Assembly (NCBI GenBank): GCA_002914805.1
Contig: JXTB01000071.1
Location: 921,786 to 985,785 of the forward strand
Direction of reading: 5' to 3'
DNA from: Parasponia andersonii
Taxonomy: Eukaryota; Streptophyta; Magnoliopsida; Rosales; Cannabaceae
DNA length: 64,000 nt
Below are positions 21,020 to 31,516 of this stretch, piece by piece (within the stretch, counting starts at the first letter, position 1; every line of letters starts with the position of its first letter). Position numbers and translations under genes: made by a program. The notes below the pieces were generated by a model that made no database searches, was not told where the DNA came from, and was given only the letters and a program-made list of their open reading frames with translations.

Positions 21020-24000
21020 ATGGCTTCGGGTTAAGATCAAGAATTGTGCCCTGTCGTGGATTCGGAGTTGGATTCACTGAGGAGACAGCTCTACCTCCCC
21101 GGCGGAGTGATGCTGCAAAGGGTCGAGGGCCCCGCGGATTGGTATCTTCGTCCCTCTGCCCTCGAAGGCTCTATTATTTTGGGCAGAAAATAACTGGAAT
21201 GGCTGCGATTCCCTCTTCCTCCTCTGATCCACCAATTCTTCGCTTTGATGGGGATCCATTTGATGCAGTTAAATGCAAATGGGGTCATGATTCTGATGGG
21301 GCTTTCCGCCCTGTCAGTCCTTTATAACCTGCATATCGACCTAGAGATGGTCTTTTATGCTTACAAACTCACCCTCATCCCCAAAAAGAGTTCCTACCCC
21401 ATTTTCCTCCAACCGATCCCAGGACGTCACATCTTCTGGGGCTTGCCGAGGTCAGACAAGCAATGGGACTTCCACGCTAGGCTATACGCCGTTGGAGGGG
21501 CGTGGTGCTCCCCTTGGGTGAATGGCGATCACTTCTAGATTTCCTCAGTTTTCCTGCAGAGTAAGTGCTAGGTCGTGATTTTCGGGTCTGCATTCTTCTC
21601 GTCTGTTATTGCTCACGTTATTTTGTCTTGTGCAGCCTCGGCAGAAGAGAACAAGTTCGAGCCGCATTTGTCGGTGGGGCGGCTCAAAGGCCTGGAAGGG
21701 ATCGTCATCTTCGGATCTCCTGGGGACTGCCGGCACATCCAAGCCACCCTTAACCCCCTGGTGATGAATATGATGCACAGGATGGTTTCATACCTTCTTT
21801 TCCCTCTGGATACCTGAGTCATCACAAAGCACCTGCAGAGTGGATTTGATGCCTCTGCCCTGAACCGATTTCGCCGGGATGAGCACGATCGAATTACCAT
21901 GGTGGGTCATCAGGTTACGGCTTCAAACCAATTAGCGGGCTCCAACGACCTGGTGGCGCCGACTAGCCACGAGCTCGAGGAAGCCGTGAGATTTGTGGTC
22001 GAGGAGTGCGTCAGGCTCCGTAGGGAGGAAGCCGCCGCCCCTAAAAGGGCTAGGGGTGGGTTCATTTTCGCATCCTTGAGCTTTGTGGATCGGATTGTGG
22101 CCGTGATCTAAACATGTTGCTTGTTCTTTACAGGTTCTGAGATGGGCCCATCGGCTGACCCCTCCTCCATCAAAGGGGGAACCGCGGGACATAAGGCTCA
22201 CTCCAAGGCACCTGCTGGTCGGCATCTCGCAGTGCCTTCAGAAGATGAAGTGCCCGCGGTCCCTCGCTCCGATGCGGGCGGACCTCTATCCGGGAAAACG
22301 TCTGCCACAAGGGCCGTATACAGTGAGGGGATGCCCTTGAGTCTGCCTAGGGGGTCTGCTGCACCAACCTCGTCCACCCCTGACTCCGGCTCGAAATCAT
22401 GTGCTACTTGCCTCGGTGGGGAGATCGCCGAGCTCAGTGGGGGGGCTCCAAGGTTGAAGTCTCGGCTGTCTTCCCTTCCTCTGGTCCCAATAAAGCGGTG
22501 CCATGAGGTTGGCTTATCCAAAGAAGAAGAGGGCCAGGCAGAGAAGAGGGGCAGGGTTGTCCCCTCGTTTGACAGTGACGATGACGGGGCCACGCTAACC
22601 CTTCTAAGGAGAAGGATTTCCGTGCACAGCGGCCCGCCAAGGAGAGACGCATTAGCTCCCGCCGTGGCCGACGGTGCTCTCAGCGGTGCCCAGCTTTCCT
22701 CCGTCCCTATCGCCGCTACTTCGGGGGCGTGCTTGGCTGAGGGAGAGGGTGCCCTCACGGCTGGCGGGGCAGAGCCATGTTCCTCAGGCATGGGTAATGC
22801 CCAAAGAGGGGGTCCAGCCGCAGAGCCAGAGCTGGAGGCACTCTCTTTGGAGAACGTCGAGCTTGTCATCAGCCGTACCTTCACGTAGGTTTGGTCTATT
22901 CGGTTGCTTCTATGTTTCTCAGCATCCTTGCTAGACGCTGACCCCCCTTTTTTCGTTTAACTTGCAGCTGGCCGCCATCCGGTCTTTCTATTCCTCTCGC
23001 ATCAGGGATTTGACTGAGGAGCTGAGCTCCCGCTCTACACTGGTTGAGCGCAGCGAGGCCGCCCTTGCCGAGTTAAGGACTGACTTCAATTTATATCGGA
23101 GCCTTGATGAGGCGAGGGTCAGAAGTGCGGTGGCTCACTCTCTGAGTGTCGAGAGGTCCAGGCGTGATGAGCTAGCTGCGAGACTGGTCGAGGCGGAGGC
23201 CGACAAACTTGCTCAATCTGAGGCCACCAGACTGGCTCAAAACGAGCTAAGGGTCAAGGAGCAAGAACTGCAGAGCGTAGGGGCAGAGATAGGACTGGCT
23301 TTCGTCACTCGTGACAGGGCTGTTGATGACGCCAAAGAAGCAAGGAAAGCTGAGGCGTAAGCCAAGCTAGAGGCCCACTCCCTACAACGCAGACTTGACC
23401 GGTCCAACGAGGTAAACTGATATCTCAACTTGGATCACAAAAATATGATGGGTGCTCACGTAGAGATGTCTCGCAAACATGGCGAAGACCTTGCCGGCAT
23501 TAGCACTTTTTTGGTCGACTTATCGCAGCGGCAAGTGGAGCTAAGGCTGGCGGCACTGAGGGATAGGTTGGCGGATGCAGAGAAACTGAAAATGAGGTAC
23601 CAGAGGCAGATGGATGTCCTTTCTGCGGAAAGTTACAGGTCTTGCTGGGAGAGTAGAGAATTCGAAGGCCACGCTGAGGTGGTAACGCCAGACCAGTTTG
23701 ACGAGCAGAAAGGCGTCGAGAGAGACCACTATTCCGTCAAGCATTATATGCAGCAGCTTGGGGATGGGATCAGCATCACGTACCCTGCTGACGTGCTGAA
23801 GATGCTTGCTATGGAAAAGGACGGGCCCTCTACATCTGCCTCTGTTGCCAAAGAGCTTATCCATGTTTCTGGTCTGCCAGATCGAACTTCGGAAGCCCCT
23901 GGCGGTCAGCCTGGTCTTGGGGTCTCAACTGGTGAAGGGTCTGGTGTGGTCATTGTATCCAGCTATGAATCTGACCCTGGTACGCCACCCTCCACCGGGG

Positions 24001-24050
24001 CTAGTCTAAGCACCGGGACTGGCTGCGCTCCCCTGGCTAGAGGTAATTAG
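21020..24050 (+). pseudogene. Antisense extra gene of the Tat element (putative gypsy-type transposon domain + coiled coil), with introns
   Basis: This is a multi-exon gene opposite to gag-pol. The first exon (ATG 21020) encodes a domain I recognise as the plant 'putative gypsy type transposon' family (Transposase_28-like): PADWYLRPSALEGSI, then the hydrophobic GLSALSVLYNLHIDLEMVF block, then a WGLPRSDKQWDFHARL block. Likely introns are 21561-21635 (GTAAGT...TGCAG), about 22056-22133 (GTGGGT...TACAG) and about 22885-22967 (GTAGGT...TGCAG). The middle exon is Ser/Ala/Gly-rich and disordered. The last part (22968-24050) is a long Glu/Arg/Ala-rich coiled coil with an acidic tail. Stops at codon 5, near 21190, 21536, 21815, 23358 and 23418 show decay. 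The molecular role of such extra ORFs is unknown. An AATAAG signal lies about 55 bp past the stop. Confidence 0.75.
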
Positions 24051-24721
24051 GGTCCCTAATTTTGTACATTTGCAAAGCTGACCTTCGCTGTAACCCTCCG
24101 TATAGATAATAAGAACAATGCAATTTTTTTTAGCCTATCTTCTTTTTCTTTGTTGACCGCGTCTATGGTAAAGTCAAACCTTGTTATCGCCATCTGCATA
24201 AATAATATGGACACGATTTCGGTCTATTAGCGAGTCCTCCTCGAGCTCTGACTGACAAGATTAGTTCCGGAGACAAGGATGTGAGCTTTGGCTCATCCGG
24301 TTTCACAGAGGTATAACTTCTGTTATGACTTGTTTTGGCAGAGTTCGACCCATGCGTGTGGCTGGACTTCTCCGACCCCAAATGGGACCGCGCTCGGAAC
24401 TAGCTCCAGGGTTTGGTCAACCATTGTTTGGACCCGTCGCTGCAAAGGAGAAGGCCTGGGCTTGGCTCTTACCGGGAACAAACAGGGCACTACCACTCTG
24501 ATGTCTCCCTGTGAGTCCGTTCACGACCTGCCTCCTGTAAATAAGGCTTATGAGCGCGCGCCACTGTTGACCGTGCGCTTTGTATTTTAAGACATAATAA
24601 ACAGACTTTAATCTTAATTTCTATCTTCACGTTTGGTCTGGTACTAAACTACTTCCAACGGGTAGACTCTAAATCCTTTCACATCCTGCCCATGCGCAAT
24701 TAAACCATCCCTCGAGTAGAG
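24051..24721. other. Non-coding spacer in the Tat element
   Basis: This lies between the antisense gene and the tandem arrays. A possible poly-A signal for the antisense gene (ATAATAAGAACAATG) occurs near 24105. No coding content is recognised; a degenerate copy of the first array's CTTCCAACGGGT word occurs at about 24652. Confidence 0.6.
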
Positions 24722-24915
24722 TCTGCTTTCCTTTAGCTCTTCGCATAGCTAAAATGTTCCTTAGAGAGGGTCCACTTCCAACGGGTGGATCCCGACCCTG
24801 CTTCCCCTTAGCCATTCGTATAGCTAAAATATTCCTTAGAGAGGGTCCACTTCCAACGGGTGGATTCCGATCCTGCTTTCCCTTAGCAATTCGTATAGCT
24901 AAAATATTCCTTAGG
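24722..24915. repeat. Minisatellite array A, 75-bp unit
   Basis: About 2.5 tandem copies have a 75-bp period (for example GGTCCACTTCCAACGGGTGG at 24769 and 24844). Each ends in a TAGCTAAAAT-TTCCTTAG block. It lies between pol and the antisense gene. Confidence 0.85.
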
Positions 24916-25460
24916 GGGTTTGTTGGCAAGCTTTTGGGTTGTGCAGGTCTTTTCTCCTCGTATATTTTCTTGGGTCATTGGCAAGTATTTTATTGCGCGA
25001 TGTGATTCCCATAGTACGATTGTTTTGAGAATTACTGGCAAGTTTTTAATTGCACAGTTCTTCCTTCTTCGTACGTTTTCTCGGGCCATCGGCAAGCATT
25101 TTATTGCACGATGTGATTCCCATAGTACGATCGTTTTCTGGCAAGTTTTGTTTGTGCAGCTCCTTCTTCTTCGTACGTTTTCTCGGGTCATCGACAAGCG
25201 ACGTGATCCTCATAGTACGATCGTTTTTGAGGTCTGCTGGCAAGTTTTTGGTTGCGCAGCTCTTTCCTCTTCGTACGTTTTCTCGGGCCATCGGCAAGCA
25301 TTTTATTGCACGATATAATTCCCATAGTACGATCGTTTTGAAGATTACTGGCAAGTTTTTGGTTGCACAGTTCTTCCTTCTTCGTACGTTTTCTCGGGCC
25401 ATCGGCAAGTATTTTATTGCACGATGTGATTCCCATAGTACGATCGTTGATTGCACGAAT
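24916..25460. repeat. Minisatellite array B, ~105-115-bp unit, five copies
   Basis: Five imperfect copies each contain GGCAAGTTTTTGGTTGC, then CTTCGTACGTTTTCTCGGG, then CCCATAGTACGATCGTTTT. The third copy is shortened by an internal deletion. Open frames run through the array on both strands only because the repeats lack stops. Arrays of this kind between pol and the 3' LTR are typical of Tat elements. Confidence 0.9.
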
Positions 25461-25798
25461 AGTGCATATGGTCCGCAATTGTGGCAGACCCTTCTCCGTG
25501 GTAACCCAGTATGATTTTTTACCTACGCAAATAAAACGTGGAGTCTGCAACTATGGGCATACCCTTTTCCGTGGCAACCCAGTATGATTTTTCCGTATGG
25601 CAGAAGACCTGGCCTGTTTCAGAATTAAGCTTTTTAATAATATAAGCATTCGCATGGGACTGCCACTGTGGGCAGACTCGTTTTCCATAGCAATCCAAAA
25701 GATAAATCCATGCGGCAAAAAGGGAACTTGACCTATTTTGGATTTAAGCTTTTCAATAATATAAACATTCACATGGTCCTGCATCATATGCATGTGTC
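25461..25798. repeat. Minisatellite array C, degenerate
   Basis: Repeated words GCA(A/T)CTGTGGGCAGAC-like, CCGTGG(T/C)AACCCAGTATG (near 25497 and 25572) and TTAAGCTTTT-AATAATATAA (near 25626 and 25746) show at least two overlapping tandem families. It extends to the integrase C-terminus. Confidence 0.75.
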
Positions 25799-27051
25799 CT
25801 ACACGTGATACTTTTTCAAGTGCTGAGCGTTCCACGTGTTCGGCAAGTTTTTCCCAGTCTTGAGTTCTCTCAGGACATACGCACTATTGTCGAGTGCTTT
25901 GATCACCTCATAGGGACCGATCCAGTTGGAGTCCAATTTCGAGGAATTCCCTGTTCTGACTTTCAAGACCCAATCCCTGGCGTTAAATCGTCGAGTACTA
26001 ACCCTTTTTTGCAAAGTAGGACCTAGCCTGCTGGTGGTATGAAGCCAGGTGGACCAGGGCCATGTTTCTCATTTCTTCCAGGTGTGTTGCAGCTTAGCTG
26101 GCATTCGTTTAAGGGGGCATCTTTTACCACTTCGGAGCAGAGGGTCGGAAGGCCGACTTCGGTCAGGATCACAGCCTCTGATCCATAGACCATGGCGAAT
26201 GGCATTCTTCTAGTCGACCTCCGCTCCGTAGTTCGATGGACCCACACAACGGCCGAAAGCTCTTCTAACCACTTGTTTTTAGCCTCCTCCAAGTTCTTTT
26301 TGATGTTGCTGAATATGGCTTTGTTCGTTGCCTCTGCTTGGTTGTTCCCCTGAGGATAGTTCACAGAAGAGAAGCTGAGTCTTATATCATATAGCTCACA
26401 TAACTCCTTGAGCTTAGTATTTTGGAACTGTGTGCCATGATCAGCGTGTATCTCTTTCGAGATCCCGAATCGATAGATTATGTTCTTCCAGATGAAGTTA
26501 ATCATGTCTTCCTTACTAACGGTTGCATAGGCTTCAGCCTTTACCCATTTGGTGAAGTAATCTGTAGCCAGTACGACGTACCTCCTTCCCCCTGGACTTC
26601 TAAGGAGCTCTCCGACGATGTCTAGACCCGATTTGGCAAACGGCCAAGGAGTTATGTTCGAATGAAGTACCTCCGCAGGCTGGCATTTCATTGGGGCGAA
26701 CCTCTGGCATTTATCGCATTTCTTGACGAATCGGGCCGCCTCTGCCATCATGTATGGCTAGAAGTATCCGGTCGTTAGGGCCTTATGGGTGAGGCTCCGT
26801 CCGCCAGAGTGATTGCCGTATACTCCCTCGTGGATTTCCTCCATCAGTTTTTGCACTTCGACGGGACCTATACACCACAGCATCGGACCCATTGTCGATC
26901 TCTTGTATAGTTGTTCCCCCACCATCAAGTACCTGGCGGCCTTCAATCTGACTGACCTTGCTTCTCGGGGGTGCACAGGCAGGTTCCCCAACGTCAAATA
27001 CTGGGTGATGGGTTTTATCCACCCTTCGTCAGCAATTCCGGTTGCTAACAT
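25799..27051 (-). pseudogene. Tat integrase (zinc finger, catalytic core, C-terminal domain), inactivated
   Basis: Reading from the right, the H2C2 zinc finger region (HEGVYGNHSGGRSLTHK, then KKCDKCQRF) spans a stop near 26757 where the family has Trp. The core (26023-26751) keeps the catalytic triad: Asp in SGLDIVGEL, Asp in HADHGTQF and Glu in PQGNNQAEATNK. After a stop near 26020 the C-terminal domain (25799-26014) reads RRFNARDWVLKV and WIGPYEVIKAL, typical of gypsy integrases. In life it would insert the DNA copy into the genome. At least two stops break it here. Confidence 0.9.
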
Positions 27052-27162
27052 ATGGCGTGCAGGGGTCTACGGGGGGTCTTCCATGTTCTCACCTTCTAGG
27101 AGAACTTCTGTGCTCCCGGCTGTACCCCCGATTGACACACTCTTACCTAGCTCATCGGCCCT

Positions 27163-27645
27163 CTAGTTCATCTCCCTGGGAATCGGCTCAATATCGAAAT
27201 TGCTAAAGCGAGCTTTTGCCCCCATTACCTTAAAGAAGTACCTGTGCAACCTTGGTTCTTTTACTTCAAAGTTTCCCCTGACCTGACCCGTGATCAACTG
27301 CGAGTCAGTCTTTACTACGATGTTCTCCACTCTGAAGTGCAGAGCCAGCTCAAGGCCTTGCAGCAATGCCTCGTACTCTGCCTCATTGTTAGTTGCTTGA
27401 AAGCCGAGTCTCAATGCCTTCTCAATTTTGAGACCCGTTGGGGTCTGCAGGACTATTCTGATACCTGACCTTGAGGCATTCGTGGATCCGTCGGTGTAGA
27501 GCGTCCAGGCTGAAGGGGGGCGAAGTTGCGACATCTGAGACGGGTTGTGCAGCTCGCTGAAGGATTCGATTTCCACCAAGAAATCTGCCATGACTTGTCC
27601 TTTCTTCGCCGCTCGAGGCCGATATTCGATGTCATATATTCCCAA
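27163..27645 (-). pseudogene. Second RNase H domain of the Tat element
   Basis: This is an RNase H fold with all acidic residues: LYTDGSTN, NNEAEYEALL and VKTDSQLI. It is separate from the RT-linked RNase H and lies between it and integrase. A duplicated, 'archaeal-type' RNase H in this position is a described hallmark of the plant Tat lineage. The frame is open for about 160 codons, and neighbouring stops isolate it. Confidence 0.9.
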
Positions 27646-27649
27646 CTCG

Positions 27650-29069
27650 ATGGCCCCTTAGTCAGTCGTCCCGATAAGTCTGGCTTGGCCAAAATTTGTC
27701 GGATGGGAAAATCCGTGTACACGATGACCGAGTATGCCTCAAAGTACTGTCAGAGTTTCTTTTTAGTGTTGACCAGAGCGAGGACCAGCTTTTCTGCCAC
27801 ACTATATCACGTCTCAGCATCCAGGAGAATGTGACTTATATAAAACACTGGAGTCTGTTTGCCATCTTCCTCGATAAACAGTACGGCACTGATCGCTACT
27901 TCGAACACTGCTAAATAGGCGTACAGGCGCTCTCCCTCTGCTGGAGAAGCCAGGATAGGTGGGTGACTCAAATACAGCTTGAGATCTGTCAGTGCCCTAT
28001 CCTGTTCCTCCCCCCAAATGACAGTAGAGCTTTTCTTCAAACATTGAAAGAACGGCTTGCATCAGTCGGGCATCTTGGAGACGAATTGGCTGAGAGCGGC
28101 TATCTTCCCGGCTAGGCGTTGAACCTCCCGAATGGTCGAGGGTCTCTGCACATTTGCGATCGAGATCAGCTGGGTCGGGTTTGCCTCAATACCCCTCTTG
28201 CTCATGATATGCCCCAGGAATTGACCAGAGGACACCCCAAACGCGTATTTCTTGGGATTCAGACGCATCTGATATTGCCTCAAAATTTAAAAACACTCGC
28301 CTAGGTGTCTCAGATGGTCTGAATCTTCTCTGTTCTTCACGACCATGTCGTCGATATAGACCTCCATAGTCTTCCCTAGTAGCCCGGTAAATATCTTGTT
28401 CATGAACCTTTGGTAGGTTGCCCCCGCGTTCTTCAAGCCAAATGGCATACGCCTGTAGTAGTACAGACCACGCTCCGTGATAAAAGTCGTGTGGATCTAG
28501 TCTTCTACCTACAGGGGGATCTGGTTGTACCCAGAATAGGCATCCAAAAAGCTCATTCTATCGAATCCCACCATCGCATCTACCATTTGGTCGATTCTTG
28601 GCAGGGGGAAGCTATCCTTCGGGCAGGTCTTGTTCAGGTTGGTGAAACCTATGCAAATACGGTCGTCGCCGTTTTTCTTTTTCACCACCACCGGATTGGA
28701 GACCCAACACGGGTACACGCATTCCCTGATCAGACCGTTCTCCAGTATCTTCTCCACCTCCTTATTGATCGCCCTGTTTTTTCTGGTGCGAACTTTCAGG
28801 GTTTCTGCCTGATTGAGGGGAAATTGGGGTCTATGTTCAGCCGGTGGCAAGTGTGCGGGGTCTATCCTGGGCATGTCGTCGTAGGACCACACAAAGACAT
28901 CCTCGTTCTGCTTGAGGAATCCCAACATCTCGTTCTTTTGCTCCTTAGGCAATAAGGCCCCGATTAGAACCACCTTCGCTGGTTCTGCCTCTTTCAAAGG
29001 GAGCGCTATCAGCTCCTCGATCGTGGATTCCAGACCGTCAAACTCCTCTTCAATTCGCTTCATGTACAC
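27650..29069 (-). pseudogene. Tat reverse transcriptase and first RNase H, inactivated
   Basis: From the right: HRPQFPLNQAE, the palm/finger blocks NPVVVKKKNGDDRICIGF and CPKDSFPLPRIDQMVDA, then FLDAYSGYNQIPL (to 28509). After two stops come RRMPFGLKNAGATYQRFMN and the active-site box YIDD at about 28360, which is intact. A thumb segment with LNPKKYAFGVSSGQFLGH follows (28062-28283), then the RT-RNase H piece (27807-28040) with ISAVLFIEEDGKQTPVFYIS. Stops lie near 28500, 28290, 28045 and 27658. The domain order gives gypsy identity; it cannot make a working enzyme as read. Confidence 0.92.
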
Positions 29070-29129
29070 TGGCAGGCGGTCCTTTGATTGCTATTCGTCC
29101 CTGGTTGAGGTGCTTGCACTCACGTCAGC

Positions 29130-29579
29130 TCACCGCAGGGCGGTTGAAAAGCATTTTCTTGCGGAAGCCTGGTCTCCCTTGATGTCTATCGTATAGGTAC
29201 CATACTTTGATAGGCATCTTAAGACCTGGTGGAGGGTGGAAGTGACCCCATGCATGGCGTGGATCCATCTCTTTCCCATGATGACGTTGAAGGAGGAATG
29301 GCAGTCAATGACGATGAAGTCCACGCCCAAGCATCTCTCAACAGCACACACCTTCAGGGTCATGACGCCTAAGGGGCTGACATTAGTGCTGTTGAAGGCG
29401 AATAGCGGCTGACAAGTTGGCCTGAGTATGCTTCGATCTAGGCCCATATTCTCGAATGTGCTAAGGAACAGGATATCGACGTTACTTCCACCGTCGACCA
29501 AGACCCTTCCGACCAATGCGGAACTGATCTGTAGTTTAATCACCAAGGGGTTATCGTGAGGTAGGCGTACCGTGGTCAA
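29130..29579 (-). pseudogene. Tat aspartic protease region
   Basis: The retropepsin-like motif VLVDGGSNVDILF is followed by the second half with VDFIVIDCHSSFNVIMGK, as in plant gypsy proteases. It sits between gag and RT on the minus strand. The frame is open for 149 codons but separated from its neighbours by stops. Confidence 0.85.
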
Positions 29580-29781
29580 ATCTTGCTAAGTGAAAACGAT
29601 GGGGACGGCAGAGGCGCGGCATTCTCCCACTATCAAATGGTTGATAGAATGACCCATCCCCCTCAGGTGCTTCACCCTTCCTTTAGCTCTATTGAGGCAT
29701 TTTTCCCTCTCCTCTTGATCTTGGGTCGGCTCTGGCCTGCCCACGATGGTTGGCGCTATCCTCAGGATCTACTCTCCTGAC

Positions 29782-31504
29782 CTAGAGGCCTGGGTCTACT
29801 TCCCCTTTTCGGGCCTGGAGACGTCTTCCTATGGCTGAGTTCCGCCGGTTTATCACATACTGTTTCAGCTTGCCGGTATGGATCGCCATCATGACCTGTG
29901 CGTAAAGGTTATGGCAGTGGATAGTATCGTGCCCGTAGTCTTTGTGAAATTGGCAGTACCTGTTCCTATTCTTCATGTGCTCAGAGACGCCAAATTTGGG
30001 CGGGTCTTTGAAAATGCCCCTGTCCCTGTTTTGGAGGTAGATCATGTCGATCGGCGTATTAACCATGTGGTCGTCGGTTCGATTCCCACAGACAGCACCA
30101 AACTGTTGGATCGGTTTCTCACTAGCCGTCCACATGTCTCTGAACTGCTGATGTTGTGTCTTCCAACTGTTCACGTGTCCTTGCTATTCCAAAGAGCTCT
30201 GAACTTCAGGCAGGGTCACGGGACGTCTTCCTCCTCTTGCCACCATCCTGGCTGCCTCAAATGGGGGCTTCCTGTTTCGGAGTCGGCTCTTGGTCCGGTG
30301 AGGGCCTCTTCATCTCCTGAGGGATCGGAGTTTGTACCGGCGCATTGTTATCATGGCGAAGATCTTAGGCGCCTTCTGGTGTCTTTCCAACACCCTAAAT
30401 ACCCCTTCTAACTTCGCCTGGACGTCTGGTATATCGTACGGAAGGTTCCAAAGGAGATGGTTCGATAGTATTGATCCTGGTTGCAGGCTCCTGATGAACG
30501 AGTCTACGACTTAGACTGTGACGTTATGAACTAAGGACATCACTTCCAGGAAACGTGACAGGTACTCTCTCGGCGACTCATCTGCAGCCTGCTCCAACTG
30601 ATCAAGGTCTCGCATGGTTGCTGTCTCCGGGCACCCGCGTACTGCTTTAGGAAAAGTTTGTAGAAATCTTCGAATCCGTTTATGGATTTCTCCGGGAGCT
30701 GTCTGAACCATAGCAGAGCTGGCCCTGCCAGGGTCGTAGAGAAGACTTTACAGGTTATAGCCTCGTCCCTAGTTTCCAAGGTCATCTTCTGTTGAAAGTG
30801 GTATATGTGATCGAGGGGGTCGGTTTTCCCCTCGAACGGCTTGAAGGTCGAGGTCGTGAAGTCTCTCGGCCTGGGCTCCATCTGGATCCAGTTGGCGAAG
30901 GTCGTCCGGTTGATCCCCATATAGTTTGCTCTGCCAGATCATCGGGGATCTGGCTGTGATGGGCCCCAAGTCTCTTACTCAACTCCGCCATCATTTCTTG
31001 TTTCTAGTCGGGAGGCGTATCTCCTGGGCTTCCATGGCGTCTTCTGCCCATCGCTACCCCGGTTTGGAGGGGTCTCGTCTGGTTTTGCCGCGCTCCCTAC
31101 ATTCGCGATCCGGATGGGGCGGGAACTTCCCCTCGCGGTTGGCTTCCGAATTCTTGTTATACCTCTTCGTCAAAATCTTCTCTCCACTGGCTCCTGGCTT
31201 CGCTTGCCAACAACCCTTCGAGGTGGGCGTTGTCTCTGCGCACCTCTGCGACTTCGTTCCTTAAACCTAAGACGGCCTCGTGGGCCATCTCTGCTTTCCA
31301 GTTTGCTTCCGTCAGGGCGGCGAGCATCTGATCCAGTTTTTGCTCCAGATCTGGTCGTACTTCTCGGGAGCTCCCTTCGGTGTCGGGACTGCGCTCTTGG
31401 TTGTCATCCTCGAGGGTGCCATCTGACGTTGTATGGCCTTTTGTTCGGGGAGAGCGAGATCGTGAGTCTCCTATTCTTTTTCTCACGCTCAACCGTTTCC
31501 ACAT
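29782..31504 (-). pseudogene. Tat gag, interrupted by an LTR fragment
   Basis: From the right: an N-terminal charged segment (31157-31504, ATG at 31504, RSRSPRTKGHTTSDG then a helical DQMLAALTEANWKAEMAHEA stretch). The retrotransposon-gag core follows (30540-30920) with PFEGKTDPLDHIYHF and ALLWFRQLPEKSINGFEDF, the W/F pattern of plant gag. The C-terminal cysteine/histidine block RYCQFHKDYGHDTIHCHNL is at about 29935-29995. Between core and C-terminus a piece of LTR plus leader (30081-30218) has replaced or split the normal sequence. Several stops are also present. Gag would form the cytoplasmic particle; this copy cannot. Confidence 0.85.
30081..30218 (-). repeat. LTR-end plus leader fragment embedded in gag
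   Basis: Positions 30104-30218 match the first ~115 bp (plus-strand view) of the element's LTRs. The adjoining 30081-30103 matches the PBS/leader next to the right LTR (CCACAGACAGCACCAAAC against CCACATACGGCGTCAAAC). The LTR-leader junction is therefore preserved inside gag. Confidence 0.9.
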
Positions 31505-31516
31505 ACGGCGTCAAAC
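31497..31516 (-). other. Tat leader/PBS region
   Basis: On the minus strand, directly after the 5' LTR: GTTTGACGCCGTATGTGG. This is close to the TTTGGCGCCGTCTGTGGG start that follows LTRs in this lineage. Which tRNA it would bind is not resolved here. Confidence 0.6.

Noticed and set aside
22198..22884. 228-codon minus-strand ORF opposite the antisense gene
   Set aside because: It is a shadow of a Ser/Ala/Gly-rich exon; the plus strand has the splice signals, neighbouring coiled coil and recognisable domain.
24883..25550. Minisatellite ORFs and a CRISPR-like look of regularly spaced repeats
   Set aside because: Units are head-to-tail without unique spacers, in a eukaryotic retrotransposon; the ORFs reflect repeats without stops.
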